Source: Collimonas humicola (GTDB taxonomy: Bacteria; Pseudomonadota; Gammaproteobacteria; Burkholderiales; Burkholderiaceae_D). From it: a DNA stretch of 64,000 nt. This document shows, one piece after another, positions 54,612 through 64,000 of this stretch. The stretch's first letter is position 1. Each line of letters starts with the position of its first letter. The stretch covers positions 372,001 through 436,000 of the forward strand of contig NZ_JAGQEE010000002.1 of the NCBI RefSeq assembly GCF_018304945.1. Direction: 5' to 3'. Made by a program: the position numbers and the translations under genes. The notes beneath the pieces are model-generated. The model searched no databases and was not told the origin of the DNA. It was given only the letters and a program-made list of their open reading frames with translations.

Positions 54612-54655
54612 CTATAATATAGTGCCACTTTGAGTTTTCTAATGGAGCCACTTTG
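54612..54655. promoter_or_regulatory. gabR promoter with GCCACTTTG direct repeats
   Basis: TATAAT at 54612-54617 is a candidate -10. GCCACTTTG occurs at 54624-54632 and 54647-54655, 23 bases apart start to start, the second covering the TTG start codon. MocR-type regulators bind direct repeats, so this may be the self-binding and gabT-controlling site. Confidence 0.5.
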
Positions 54656-56164
54656 CGCATCGCCTCGCTTACCGATTTCTTGCTGATGCGTGTCGAGCGC
54701 GGAGCCGACGGCGCCATCGCCAAGGCCGCCGCCGCTGGCGCGCCGCTCAACCGGCAGATCTACCAGGCCATCCGCGAGGCGATCCTGTCGCAGCTGCTGC
54801 CATCGGCCATGCAGCTGCCGTCATCGCGCGACCTGGCGCGTGAACTAGGCATCTCGCGCAACACTGTGACCTACGCCTACGAACAGCTGATCGCCGAAGG
54901 CTACCTGGAAACCCGCGCCGGCTCCGGCACCTACATCGCCGACACCACGCCCGACCAGATTCCCGAAACCCGCCTCAACACGCCGCCGCTGACCGATCCC
55001 AGCGGGCAGTCGGAACTGTCGGCGCACGGCGCGCAACTGATACAGCAGGCCGGCGTCAGCGATCTGCAATGGGGCGCCTTCATGCCCGGCGTGCCGGATG
55101 TGACGCTGTTTCCGAACAAGATCTGGAGCCGCCTGCAAAACAAGCACTGGCGCCGTTCGCGCGCCGACCTGCTGACTTACGGCGACGCCGGCGGCTACCT
55201 GCCGCTGCGCGAAGCCATCGCCGAATACCTGCGCATGGCGCGCTCGGTCAATTGCAACGCCAGCCAGGTCATCATCACCACCGGCATCCATCAATCGCTT
55301 GATATCGTGGTCAAACTGCTGGGCGAGCATGGCGACAGCGCCTGGGTCGAGGAGCCTTGCTACTGGGGCACCCGCAGCGTGCTCAACTCGCTGGGCATCA
55401 AGCCGGTGGCGATTCCGGTCGACGCCGAGGGCATGCGCATGCGGCTGGCCAATCTGCGGCAGCCGCCGCGCTTCATCTGCGCCACCCCCTCGCATCAATA
55501 TCCCCTGGGCATGGTGATGAGCCTGTCGCGGCGGCGCATGCTGCTGGAGTATGCGGCCCAGCGCAAGGTATGGATCATCGAGGACGACTACGACAGCGAG
55601 TTCCGCTACGGCAGCCGGCCGCTGGCTTCGCTGCAAGGCATGGATACCGACGGCCGCGTGCTCTACATGGGCACATTCAGCAAGACGATGTTCCCCAGCC
55701 TGCGCATCGGCTTCATGGTGGTGCCGGAAGCGCTGGCGGCCGCCTTCGCCGTCGGCGTTTCCGAGCTGTATCGCGGCAGCCAGGTATTCATGCAGGCGAT
55801 CATGGCCGACTTCATGACCGAGGGCCATTTTGCTTCGCATATCCGGCGCATGCGCCTGCTGTATGCGGAACGGCTGCAATTGCTGCAGGCCGCCATCGAA
55901 CGCCATTTCGGCGACGGCGTCACGCTCACCGGCGGCGAAGCCGGCCTGCACCTGGCGCTGGGCTTGCCGGCGCAATGCGACGACCTGGCCATCAGCCGCG
56001 CCGCGCGCGCCGCCGGCATCGTGGCGCGGCCTTTGTCGCGCTATTACATGAGCAGCGAGGCGGCGCGCAACGGCTTGCTGCTGGGTTATGCCTGCGTGCC
56101 GAATGAACAGATCGCGCCGGCGTTCGACAAGCTGGCGGCGATCATCAAGGCCCATTGGAAGTAG
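54653..56164 (+). CDS. gabR: MocR/GabR-family regulator with aminotransferase domain
   Basis: 503 residues. The GntR winged helix is at about residues 30-100 ('IYQAIREAILSQLLPSAMQL', 'GISRNTVTYAYEQLIAEGYL') and a fold-type I aminotransferase domain follows, with the PLP Lys in 'YMGTFSKTMFPSLRIGFM'. In Bacillus GabR binds PLP and GABA to activate gabTD. Divergent from gabT. TTG start with GGAG five bases upstream. Confidence 0.9.
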   Translation: MRIASLTDFLLMRVERGADGAIAKAAAAGAPLNRQIYQAIREAILSQLLPSAMQLPSSRDLARELGISRNTVTYAYEQLIAEGYLETRAGSGTYIADTTPDQIPETRLNTPPLTDPSGQSELSAHGAQLIQQAGVSDLQWGAFMPGVPDVTLFPNKIWSRLQNKHWRRSRADLLTYGDAGGYLPLREAIAEYLRMARSVNCNASQVIITTGIHQSLDIVVKLLGEHGDSAWVEEPCYWGTRSVLNSLGIKPVAIPVDAEGMRMRLANLRQPPRFICATPSHQYPLGMVMSLSRRRMLLEYAAQRKVWIIEDDYDSEFRYGSRPLASLQGMDTDGRVLYMGTFSKTMFPSLRIGFMVVPEALAAAFAVGVSELYRGSQVFMQAIMADFMTEGHFASHIRRMRLLYAERLQLLQAAIERHFGDGVTLTGGEAGLHLALGLPAQCDDLAISRAARAAGIVARPLSRYYMSSEAARNGLLLGYACVPNEQIAPAFDKLAAIIKAHWK

Positions 56165-56214
56165 AAGGCCATCCGTCGAACCGACATTCCATCACTTATC
56201 AACCAGGGGATTTC

Positions 56215-56988
56215 ATGAAGAAACTAATGTTTTGCTTGTTGCTGGGATGCGGCGCGCAAGCCTTGCCGGCAGCCGCCCAGGTCACGCCTTCGCGGCTGGA
56301 TGAAGTCATCAGATCGGGCAGCCTGCGCGTCTGCATGACCGGCGACTACAAGCCTTTCACCTTCCAGAAAGCCGACAACAGCTTCGAAGGCATCGATGTC
56401 GACCTCGCCAGGTCGCTGGCCAAGGCGCTCGGGGTGGAAGCGCGCTTTGTCAAAACCAGCTGGAGCAAGCTGAGCAGCGACTTCCTGGAAAAATGCGATA
56501 TCGCCATGGGCGGCGTCTCGGTGACGCTGGAGCGGCAGAAGCTGGTCTCGTTTTCGGCGCCGCACATGGTGGACGGCAAATCCGCCATCGCCCGCTGCGC
56601 CGATGCCGCCAAATTCCAGTCGCTGGCGGCGATCGACCAGCCCGGCACGCGCGCCATCGTCAATCCGGGCGGCACCAACGAACGCTTCGCCCGCGCCAAC
56701 TACAAGCAGGCGCAGCTGATCCTGCATCCGGACAATGTCACCATCTTCGACCAGATCGTGCAAGGCAAGGCGGATGTCATGGTGACCGACGCCAGCGAAA
56801 CCCTGTGGCAGGCCAAGCTGCATCCGCAGCTCTGCGCGATCCATCCGGAGCAGCCCTTGCAGTTCTCGGAAAAGGCTTTCATGCTGCCGCGCGGCGATGT
56901 GCCGTTCAAGGAATTCGTCGATACCTGGATGCACCAGCTGAAGGCCACCGGCGATTATGACCGCGTGTTCAACCAGTGGCTGAAATAG
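56215..56988 (+). CDS. pheC: Periplasmic cyclohexadienyl dehydratase (PheC-like)
   Basis: 257 residues with a signal peptide ending about 'ALPAAAQ', and a periplasmic-binding-protein fold. It carries 'LRVCMTGDYKPFTFQKADNS', 'DIAMGGVSVTLERQK' and 'AIVNPGGTNERFARANYKQA', the signature of Pseudomonas PheC, which converts prephenate or arogenate to phenylpyruvate or phenylalanine in the periplasm. An ordinary amino-acid-binding protein is the alternative. A GGGG ribosome-binding site is seven bases before the ATG. Confidence 0.8.
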   Translation: MKKLMFCLLLGCGAQALPAAAQVTPSRLDEVIRSGSLRVCMTGDYKPFTFQKADNSFEGIDVDLARSLAKALGVEARFVKTSWSKLSSDFLEKCDIAMGGVSVTLERQKLVSFSAPHMVDGKSAIARCADAAKFQSLAAIDQPGTRAIVNPGGTNERFARANYKQAQLILHPDNVTIFDQIVQGKADVMVTDASETLWQAKLHPQLCAIHPEQPLQFSEKAFMLPRGDVPFKEFVDTWMHQLKATGDYDRVFNQWLK

Positions 56989-56997
56989 TCACATCGC

Positions 56998-57645
56998 TTA
57001 ACTCTGGGGACGCCGCAGGAAAGCCAGGGCCAGGCCGAAACCGACCATCATGGCGCCGCTGATGCGGTTGAGCCAGCGGAAGCGGCTGGCGCCGCCGCTC
57101 AAGGCGCCTAGCCTGGCCCCTAGCATGGCGTAGATGGCGATCGCCGCCAGTTCCAGCAGCAGGAAGGTGGCCCCAAGCACGATGAAGCTGGCGGCATACG
57201 CGGAGCGGTCGACAAACTGCGGGAAAAACGCAGTGAAAATCAGGATCGCCTTGGGATTGCCGGCCGCTACCAGGAATTCCTGTTTTGCCAGGCGGCGCAG
57301 CTTGTCCGCAGCCGCCTCGGCATCGGCGCCGGCATTGCCTGCGCTGGCCGAGAATTGCGCCGGTCCGGAGCGAAACAGCTTGATACCCAGCCATACCAGG
57401 TAAGCCGCGCCGGCAAACTTGAGGGCCGTGAACAGCGCCTCCGACGCCAGCAGCAATGCTCCCATGCCAAGACCGGCGATGGCGATCATGATCGCAAAAG
57501 CCAGCAGGCGGCCAAAGGCGGCGATGATCGAACAACTGACGCCGTCACGCGCACCATTCGACAGCGACAATACATTGTTCGGACCGAAGGCCATGTTCAG
57601 GGCGAAACAGGCGGGCAGGAAGAGCCAGAAATTTTGCAGCGACAT
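56998..57645 (-). CDS. LysE-family amino acid exporter
   Basis: 215 residues, six helices, begins MSLQNFWLFLPACFALNMAF, with 'GPNNVLSLSNGARDG' after the first helix and 'AGAAYLVWLGIKLFRSG' later, typical of LysE/RhtB exporters. A GTG nine bases upstream is an alternative start. Convergent with pheC; the stops are about ten bases apart. Confidence 0.88.
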   Translation of the reverse strand: MSLQNFWLFLPACFALNMAFGPNNVLSLSNGARDGVSCSIIAAFGRLLAFAIMIAIAGLGMGALLLASEALFTALKFAGAAYLVWLGIKLFRSGPAQFSASAGNAGADAEAAADKLRRLAKQEFLVAAGNPKAILIFTAFFPQFVDRSAYAASFIVLGATFLLLELAAIAIYAMLGARLGALSGGASRFRWLNRISGAMMVGFGLALAFLRRPQS

Positions 57646-57727
57646 AGCGTGCACCGATTGATGGATTTTTGAATTGGGTTGTTTACCTTAGCAGATCCGC
57701 CAACTATCTTCAGCAAGCCCAGCCGCG

Positions 57728-58546
57728 CTAGCCTTGCTTGCTGACCGACTTCTGGGCGGCTTTGCTTTTCTTGATGGATTTCAGATGCGCCGCCACCGCG
57801 GTAGCCAGCTGGCGCGCCCACAGGGAAACACCGCTGGCCGAAGGGTGAAAGCCGTCGGACGCCATCAGGGCGTGGTCGTTGATGTCGATCAGCATCGGCA
57901 CCCGCGTTACACGCATGTGGTTGAGATCGGCCGGCAGGTTGAAAATCAATTGTTCCACGGTTTCATCGAGCGCCTTGGCTTTCAAACCAAGCACATAGCG
58001 CAAGGGTTCCGGCAGCGCCGGGAAGGCGTGGATGGGCGGAATGCCGGAAATCACGATCAGGCGCGGCGCCAGGTGGCTTTGCAGAGCGCGCATCAGTTGC
58101 AGCAGCTCCGCGCGATAGCGATTGCAGGAGCGGAACGCCGTGGTGTCGTTGACGCCGAAGGCGATCAGCACGATATCGACCTGTTGCGAAGCGACCTGCG
58201 GCAGCATGGTCTTGAGTGCATCGCTCAGGGTGGCGCCGTTCTGCCCGACCGCCTGCCAGGTCACCGTACGTTGCAAGCGCAGCGACAGCGCCGCGGCGAA
58301 CTGGCCGGTGATGGCTTCGTAGTGGGTGGCGACACCGACCCCCGCCACCGGCGATTCGCCGATGGTCAGCAATGCCAGCGGCCGCTGCTGCGGCTCGGGG
58401 CCGATGCCGGTCGGGATCTGCGCCTGGCCGATGGTCGGTCCCATCGCTTCCGGCAAGCGTGGCGTGATACGGCGCGTGCGACGGCCTTGTATGATCAGCC
58501 ATGGCAAGAGCGGTAATGCAATCAGTTCCGGCAACCAGCGGCGCAC
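57728..58546 (-). CDS. SGNH/GDSL-family hydrolase
   Basis: 272 residues from a GTG preceded by AAGGAG at eight bases; a longer TTG start exists but lacks this. An N-terminal hydrophobic segment (about 5-20) suggests membrane attachment. Block I is 'LLTIGESPVAGVG' (GES in place of GDS), block III 'IAFGVNDTTAF', block V 'DGFHPSASG'. An esterase or lipase on an unknown substrate. Confidence 0.82.
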   Translation of the reverse strand: MRRWLPELIALPLLPWLIIQGRRTRRITPRLPEAMGPTIGQAQIPTGIGPEPQQRPLALLTIGESPVAGVGVATHYEAITGQFAAALSLRLQRTVTWQAVGQNGATLSDALKTMLPQVASQQVDIVLIAFGVNDTTAFRSCNRYRAELLQLMRALQSHLAPRLIVISGIPPIHAFPALPEPLRYVLGLKAKALDETVEQLIFNLPADLNHMRVTRVPMLIDINDHALMASDGFHPSASGVSLWARQLATAVAAHLKSIKKSKAAQKSVSKQG

Positions 58547-58638
58547 TTCGTGTCTCCTTGGGTAGACCCCGTCAGGGATAAAACTGCTTCTATGCTTTTT
58601 TCTCAGCAGCAAGCAATTATAGAATTACTTGCGCCGAA

Positions 58639-59445
58639 TTACTCGATCTTCAAACCTTTTAATTCCGGCTTGGCGGCCGGCGGCTTCAGTTTCAGGTCGG
58701 CCAGGGTTTCCAGCAGGATGCTGGCGATCGCCAGGTTGCGATGCGTCTTGGAGTTGGCCGGGATCACATACCAGGGCGCGTGGTCGGCATCGGTGGCGCG
58801 GATCGCCTTGCCGAACAGGTCCTGATATTTGTCCCAGCTTTTGCGCTCCTCCAGGTCCTGCATATCGAATTTCCAGTGCTTGGCGGGATCGTCGATGCGT
58901 TCCTGCAGGCGGGCGCGCTGCTCGTCTTTTGAAATATGCAACAGGCACTTGATGATGGTGGTGCCGGTTTCCGCCAGCATTCTTTCGAAATCGCGGATCT
59001 GGGCATAGCGGCGCTCGCATTCGGCCTCGTCGATCCAGTCATGCACCACGGTCACCAGGACGTCTTCATAGTGGCTGCGGTTGAAGACCACGATCTCGCC
59101 CTGCCGCGGCACTTGCTGGTGCACCCGCCACAGATAATCGTGGGCGCGCTCGATGGTGCTGGGCGCCTTGAAATCGGCGATCTGTATGCCCTGCGGGTTG
59201 ACCAGGTTGAACACCCCTTTGACGGTGCCGTCCTTGCCGCTGGTGTCTATGCCTTGCAATACCACCAATACCTTGTGCTGCTGGCCGGCGTACAGCATTT
59301 CCTGCAGCGCGGCGATTTCCGCCGCCATGGCGACCACTTGTTCCTTGTCCTTGATCTTGTCGCCGCTGGATAACGGTTTCTCATCAGCGCCGGCATCCTC
59401 GATCTTGGTCTGTTTGCCGGCACGGAACTGCTTGGTTGCTTTCAT
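58639..59445 (-). CDS. Polyphosphate kinase 2 (PPK2) family
   Basis: 268 residues. Walker A is 'VVLQGIDTSGKDGTVKG', the Asp and Arg of the lid lie in 'PRQGEIVVFNRSHYEDVLV', and 'HWKFDMQDLEERKSWDKYQD' is typical. It uses polyphosphate to phosphorylate nucleotides, usually AMP or ADP/GDP. The start at 59445 is well placed. Confidence 0.93.
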   Translation of the reverse strand: MKATKQFRAGKQTKIEDAGADEKPLSSGDKIKDKEQVVAMAAEIAALQEMLYAGQQHKVLVVLQGIDTSGKDGTVKGVFNLVNPQGIQIADFKAPSTIERAHDYLWRVHQQVPRQGEIVVFNRSHYEDVLVTVVHDWIDEAECERRYAQIRDFERMLAETGTTIIKCLLHISKDEQRARLQERIDDPAKHWKFDMQDLEERKSWDKYQDLFGKAIRATDADHAPWYVIPANSKTHRNLAIASILLETLADLKLKPPAAKPELKGLKIE

Positions 59446-59502
59446 TGCTTTCTCCTGTCGATCAATATCGCGCTTCCCGGTGTTTAGCGAGCTGCTTGCC
59501 GT

Positions 59503-59943
59503 TTACAAAATGCCGTGCAGGTTGCCCAGCGCATGCTCGATCTTCAGGCAGCGATCCATCACCACCTGCATGCCATTGGCCCGCGCCTTTGCGGCAGCCG
59601 CTTCGTTGACGATGCCGAGCTGCATCCAGACACAGCGGGCATCGATCATGATCGCTTCCCCGACAACCGGCGGAATATCCTCGGCCTTGCGAAAACAATT
59701 GACGATATCGATCTTCTGTCCCTCCGCGGCCAATGCTTTCGCAGCGTCGAACAGATTGGCGTGGCAGTGCTCTCCAAGGATGTGAGTACCAACATGCATC
59801 GGATTGACCGGGATGATCCGGTAACCGCGCTCCTGCATATAGCGCGCCACGCCGAAACTGGGACGGTCCGGTTTGGTGGACAGGCCGACGATGGCAATCA
59901 CGGGATAGGCAGGATTGGGAACTGGGGCGGAAGTAATGGGCAT
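59503..59943 (-). CDS. CoA-binding protein (YccU-like)
   Basis: 146 residues. The Rossmann-type CoA-binding domain 'VIAIVGLSTKPDRPSFGVAR' and 'RIIPVNPMHVG' matches the succinyl-CoA synthetase-like CoA-binding family; 'RCVWMQLGIVNEAAAAKARA' closes it. Function unknown beyond CoA binding. Confidence 0.9.
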   Translation of the reverse strand: MPITSAPVPNPAYPVIAIVGLSTKPDRPSFGVARYMQERGYRIIPVNPMHVGTHILGEHCHANLFDAAKALAAEGQKIDIVNCFRKAEDIPPVVGEAIMIDARCVWMQLGIVNEAAAAKARANGMQVVMDRCLKIEHALGNLHGIL

Positions 59944-60083
59944 GGGAGATGGAATGGTCCGGCTGTCAGCATAAGGGAAAATCCCGGCAGTTCCGGGACG
60001 CTGTTCGTGATCTTACCGCGAGAACATGATGTATTGCTGAAACGCAGGGTGCTTGCGCCCCGCCCGTCCGGACCGGATTCCGG

Positions 60084-60854
60084 TTATTTGGCGAAATAGG
60101 CTGCGTAAATCTTGTCGTAGCCGCCATTCGCATGCAGCGCCTTCAATCCCGCATTGATCTTGGCCAGCAAGGCGGCATCGCCGGGACGCACCGCAATGCC
60201 GTAATACTCTTTTTCGAACTGGTCGCTTTCGATCAGCTTGAAGCCTTTATCCTTGTTGTACTTCATGTGATTGGCGACGGCGCCGTTGTCGCCGACCGCC
60301 GCATCGACTCCGCCGTCGTCCACTTCCTTCAGCAGCAACGGCAGGCTCTCAAAGCGGACAATCGCATTGCTGTTCTTGCCGAGCATTTTCTGCATGATGG
60401 TGTCGGCGCTGGTGCCGCCGGTGACGCCCACGCGCTTGGCCTGTTTCAGATCGTCAGGACTGGCGATCCCCTTGCCCGGCGACACCAGGATCACCTGCTT
60501 GGCCTCGAAATACGGATCGGAAAACATCATGCTTTGCTTGCGCTCATCGGTAATCGTCACGGCCGAGGCGATGATGTCGATATCGGCATTCGCCAGCGTG
60601 GTGAAGATGCCTTCCCACGGCGTATTCACCCAGACGATCTTGATCCCTGCCTGGTCGGCAATCGCCTGCATGATATCGACATCGAAACCGACGATCTTGC
60701 CAGCCGTATCGACCGAGCCGAACGGTGCAAAGGCGGCGTTCATGCCGACCTTGTAGACTTTTGGGGTAGGTGCGGTGTCGATCGGCTTTTCGCAAGCGCT
60801 GAGGCCGATGGCCAGCAGGCTGACCGCCACCATGTGTAATAGCCGGGATTTCAT
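60084..60854 (-). CDS. Amino-acid ABC transporter substrate-binding lipoprotein
   Basis: 256 residues. The signal peptide has lipobox LSAC (Cys at residue 21). A type II binding fold follows: 'FAPFGSVDTAGKIVGFDVDI', 'IDIIASAVTITDERKQSMMF', 'GGYDKIYAAYFAK'. Family 3 solute-binding protein for polar or basic amino acids. No permease or ATPase adjoins. Confidence 0.9.
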   Translation of the reverse strand: MKSRLLHMVAVSLLAIGLSACEKPIDTAPTPKVYKVGMNAAFAPFGSVDTAGKIVGFDVDIMQAIADQAGIKIVWVNTPWEGIFTTLANADIDIIASAVTITDERKQSMMFSDPYFEAKQVILVSPGKGIASPDDLKQAKRVGVTGGTSADTIMQKMLGKNSNAIVRFESLPLLLKEVDDGGVDAAVGDNGAVANHMKYNKDKGFKLIESDQFEKEYYGIAVRPGDAALLAKINAGLKALHANGGYDKIYAAYFAK

Positions 60855-61030
60855 AGCATTCCTCCTTGTTGTGGCCGCGTGCGCTTGCAGTACGGCGCGT
60901 CGCGATGAGCCAAAACATCATAGTGGAAGAACAACGGCAATGTCATTAAAAAATTGACAATTAGTGTCGAATTAGCACTTGTTCGCTGCTGCTATCCAGA
61001 GCATCACTCTGCCCCTAACAAAGTGAACAG
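60855..61030. other. Intergenic gap
   Basis: Between a minus-strand binding protein and the terminator of the atp operon; no gene. The binding protein's promoter should lie here. Confidence 0.4.
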
Positions 61031-61034
61031 GCAA

Positions 61035-61060
61035 CAAAAAAGCAGCCGAAGCTGCTTTTT
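61035..61060 (-). terminator. Terminator of the atp operon
   Basis: AGCAGC and GCTGCT with loop CGAA, flanked by A6 and T5, so it can stop transcripts in either direction; it lies 36 bases after atpC. Confidence 0.85.
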
Positions 61061-61095
61061 CATATTGCCATCCGAATTACCAGTGAATGCGCAAC

Positions 61096-61521
61096 TCAAC
61101 GTCCTTTTTGACGCAACTTCTGGATCGCCGCCAACTGCGCAATCGCCGCCGACAATTCGGACTGCGCTTTTGCGTAATCGATCAGGGATTCCTTGTTGGC
61201 CAGTGCTTCTTCAGCACGACGCTTGGCTTCGCTAGCCTTCGCTTCGTCCAGGTCGGCGCCGCGGATCGCGGTGTCGGCCAGCACGGTAACGTGGTGCGGC
61301 TGCACTTCCAGCAAACCGCCGGCAACGAATACGAACTCGTCGTTTGCCTGGCCTGGCACCTTGATGCGCACGGCACCTGGCTTGATGCGCGTGATCAGCG
61401 GCGTGTGGCGGGGATAAATCCCCAGCTCGCCCGACTCACCCGGCAACGCGACGAATTCAGCTTCGCCGGAGAAGATCATCTCTTCCGCGGAAACAACGTC
61501 TACGTGAATAGTGTTTGCCAT
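61096..61521 (-). CDS. atpC: ATP synthase epsilon subunit
   Basis: 141 residues of the F1 central stalk. '[20 protein letters not shown]', '[18 protein letters not shown]' and the C-terminal helical pair fit. Start at 61521; a longer frame adds seven residues. Last gene of the atp operon. Confidence 0.95.
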   Translation of the reverse strand: MANTIHVDVVSAEEMIFSGEAEFVALPGESGELGIYPRHTPLITRIKPGAVRIKVPGQANDEFVFVAGGLLEVQPHHVTVLADTAIRGADLDEAKASEAKRRAEEALANKESLIDYAKAQSELSAAIAQLAAIQKLRQKGR

Positions 61522-61601
61522 CTTAAACCCTTTGTTGTCCATGAAGTCACTAACCGGAAGCGCCGGAGCCGCTCAGCTGCAGCAGCTCCGATGCATGCCG
61601 C

Positions 61602-63035
<1,434 letters not shown>

Positions 63036-63051
63036 TTAAACGCAATTTGCG

Positions 63052-63924
63052 TTACACCGCAGCAGCACCGGCGACGATCTCAGACAATTCCTTGGTGATC
63101 GCAGCTTGACGCGTCTTGTTGTAGACCAGTTTCAATTCGCCGATCACGTTACCCGCGTTGTCGCTGGCCGACTTCATCGCCACCATGCGCGCCGACTGCT
63201 CGGACGCCATGTTTTCTGCGACAGCCTGATAAATCAGCGCTTCCACGTAACGCACCAGCAATTCATCGATGACGCTTTGAACATCCGGCTCATAAATGTA
63301 GTCCCATGCATGCGAACCTTCTTTATCAGCCTCAAGACGATCAGACGACAGCGGCAGCAATTGCTGCAGCATCGGCTCTTGCTTCATCGTGTTGATGAAC
63401 TTGGTGTACACCAGATAAACCGCGTCCAGGCGACCTTCCTGGTAAGCGTCGAGCAGCACCTTGACTGGCCCGATCAGCTTGTCCAGATGCGGCGTATCGC
63501 CCAGTTGCACGGCATGCGCCACAACCTTGGCGCCGATCCGGTTAAGGAAACCCAGACCCTTGTTGCCGATCGCTACTGCCTGAACCTTGTTGCCTTGTCC
63601 TTCCAGCTCACGCAGCTTCGCGGTCAGCAGACGCAAGGAATTGGTGTTCATGCCGCCGCACAGACCTTTGTCGGTCGTCACAACGATGAAACCAATGTTC
63701 TTGGAGCTGTCTTGCTTCACCATGAACGGGTGCGTGTACTCTGGATTGGCTTGTGACAAGTTGGAAGCGATATTACGAATCTTGTCACTGTAAGGACGTG
63801 CCGCATGCATCCGGTCCTGCGCCTTGCGCATTTTGGAGGCAGCGACCATTTCCATCGCCTTCGTGATCTTCTTCGTATTTTCTACGCTCTTGATCTTGCC
63901 ACGTATCTCTTTACCTGTAGCCAT
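63052..63924 (-). CDS. atpG: ATP synthase gamma subunit
   Basis: 290 residues of the rotating stalk. N-terminal '[20 protein letters not shown]' and '[17 protein letters not shown]', C-terminal '[20 protein letters not shown]' are the family signatures. Confidence 0.97.
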   Translation of the reverse strand: MATGKEIRGKIKSVENTKKITKAMEMVAASKMRKAQDRMHAARPYSDKIRNIASNLSQANPEYTHPFMVKQDSSKNIGFIVVTTDKGLCGGMNTNSLRLLTAKLRELEGQGNKVQAVAIGNKGLGFLNRIGAKVVAHAVQLGDTPHLDKLIGPVKVLLDAYQEGRLDAVYLVYTKFINTMKQEPMLQQLLPLSSDRLEADKEGSHAWDYIYEPDVQSVIDELLVRYVEALIYQAVAENMASEQSARMVAMKSASDNAGNVIGELKLVYNKTRQAAITKELSEIVAGAAAV

Positions 63925-63941
63925 TCCGTGCTCCAGTTAAA

Positions 63942-64000
63942 TTAAGCCACGAACGATTTTTTGAAATCAGCAACGGCAGCGGACAATGCAGCTTCGCCAT
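63942..64000 (-). CDS. atpA: ATP synthase alpha subunit, C-terminal end only
   Basis: The last 18 or so codons of a minus-strand gene, ending 'AALSAAVADFKKSFVA' then TAA at 63942-63944, 17 bases before the atpG start. Position and sequence fit the end of atpA; the rest lies beyond the window. Confidence 0.88.
   Translation of the reverse strand, partial: GEAALSAAVADFKKSFVA

Overview
The window looks like chromosomal DNA from a betaproteobacterium of the order Burkholderiales. Family Oxalobacteraceae, and a Collimonas-like organism, is my best guess. That rests on the GC-rich coding style, the atp operon near hemE/priA, the CstA-YbdD pair with a NarL-type two-component system, the ureohydrolase/LysR pair and the secreted S53 protease. 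I could not run a search, so the taxonomy is inference. No phage, integrase, transposase or CRISPR array is visible.

Layout. 1-2691: 3' part lost, an orphan type VI spike gene vgrG on the minus strand. 2.8-7.7 kb: NIPSNAP protein, DMT exporter, a divergent MGDG-synthase-type glycosyltransferase plus membrane protein, a GntR regulator with an odd heptad-repeat N-terminus, and a membrane protein. 7.7-12.3 kb: carbon-starvation/pyruvate transporter CstA with YbdD, divergent from a Cache-domain kinase and NarL regulator that probably control it. 12.3-18.5 kb: Rep helicase, DUF4404, RdgC, a diguanylate cyclase and small proteins. 18.6-18.8 kb: tRNA-Val and tRNA-Asp. 19.2-25.3 kb: AhpC/AhpD peroxidase pair, lipoproteins, Rnk, an ElaB/YqjE-type envelope-stress operon, an OmpA-like lipoprotein, cytochrome c5 and tRNA-Arg. 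25.4-31.3 kb: lipoprotein, Ada-AlkA fusion, methyltransferase, two divergent RcsB-like regulators and a rhamnose mutarotase. 31.5-36.2 kb: FadR-type regulator, priA, an 800-bp DnaA-box-containing intergenic region, and hemE. 36.3-46.3 kb: LysR/guanidinobutyrase pair, AraC/PhyH dioxygenase pair, thioesterase, orphan 7TM histidine kinase, MFS exporter and secreted sedolisin. 47.2-56.2 kb: a complete GABA/polyamine uptake and catabolism operon (gabT, ABC ATPase, binding protein, two permeases, gabD) under a divergent MocR/GabR regulator. 56.2-60.9 kb: periplasmic cyclohexadienyl dehydratase, LysE exporter, SGNH hydrolase, PPK2, CoA-binding protein and an amino-acid-binding lipoprotein. 61.0-64.0 kb: atpC, atpD, atpG and the last codons of atpA on the minus strand.

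How the genes work together. Several units share one theme, which is nitrogen and amine salvage: guanidinobutyrate hydrolysis feeds GABA, and the gab operon imports amines and converts GABA to succinate. CstA plus its sensor pair is a peptide/pyruvate uptake unit. AhpC/AhpD is a self-contained peroxide defence unit.

Most notable oddities: (1) a 55-bp imperfect direct repeat carrying DnaA boxes, flanked by AT-rich DNA, between priA and hemE; (2) Asn where the catalytic Asp of AlkA is expected; (3) two divergent RcsB-like regulators that both carry Glu at the phosphoacceptor position; (4) a tandem 21-bp repeat encoding a basic heptad tail on a GntR regulator; (5) a 7/8-bp tandem repeat abutting the ahpD ribosome-binding site. 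I did not find a clear, wholly new multi-gene system.
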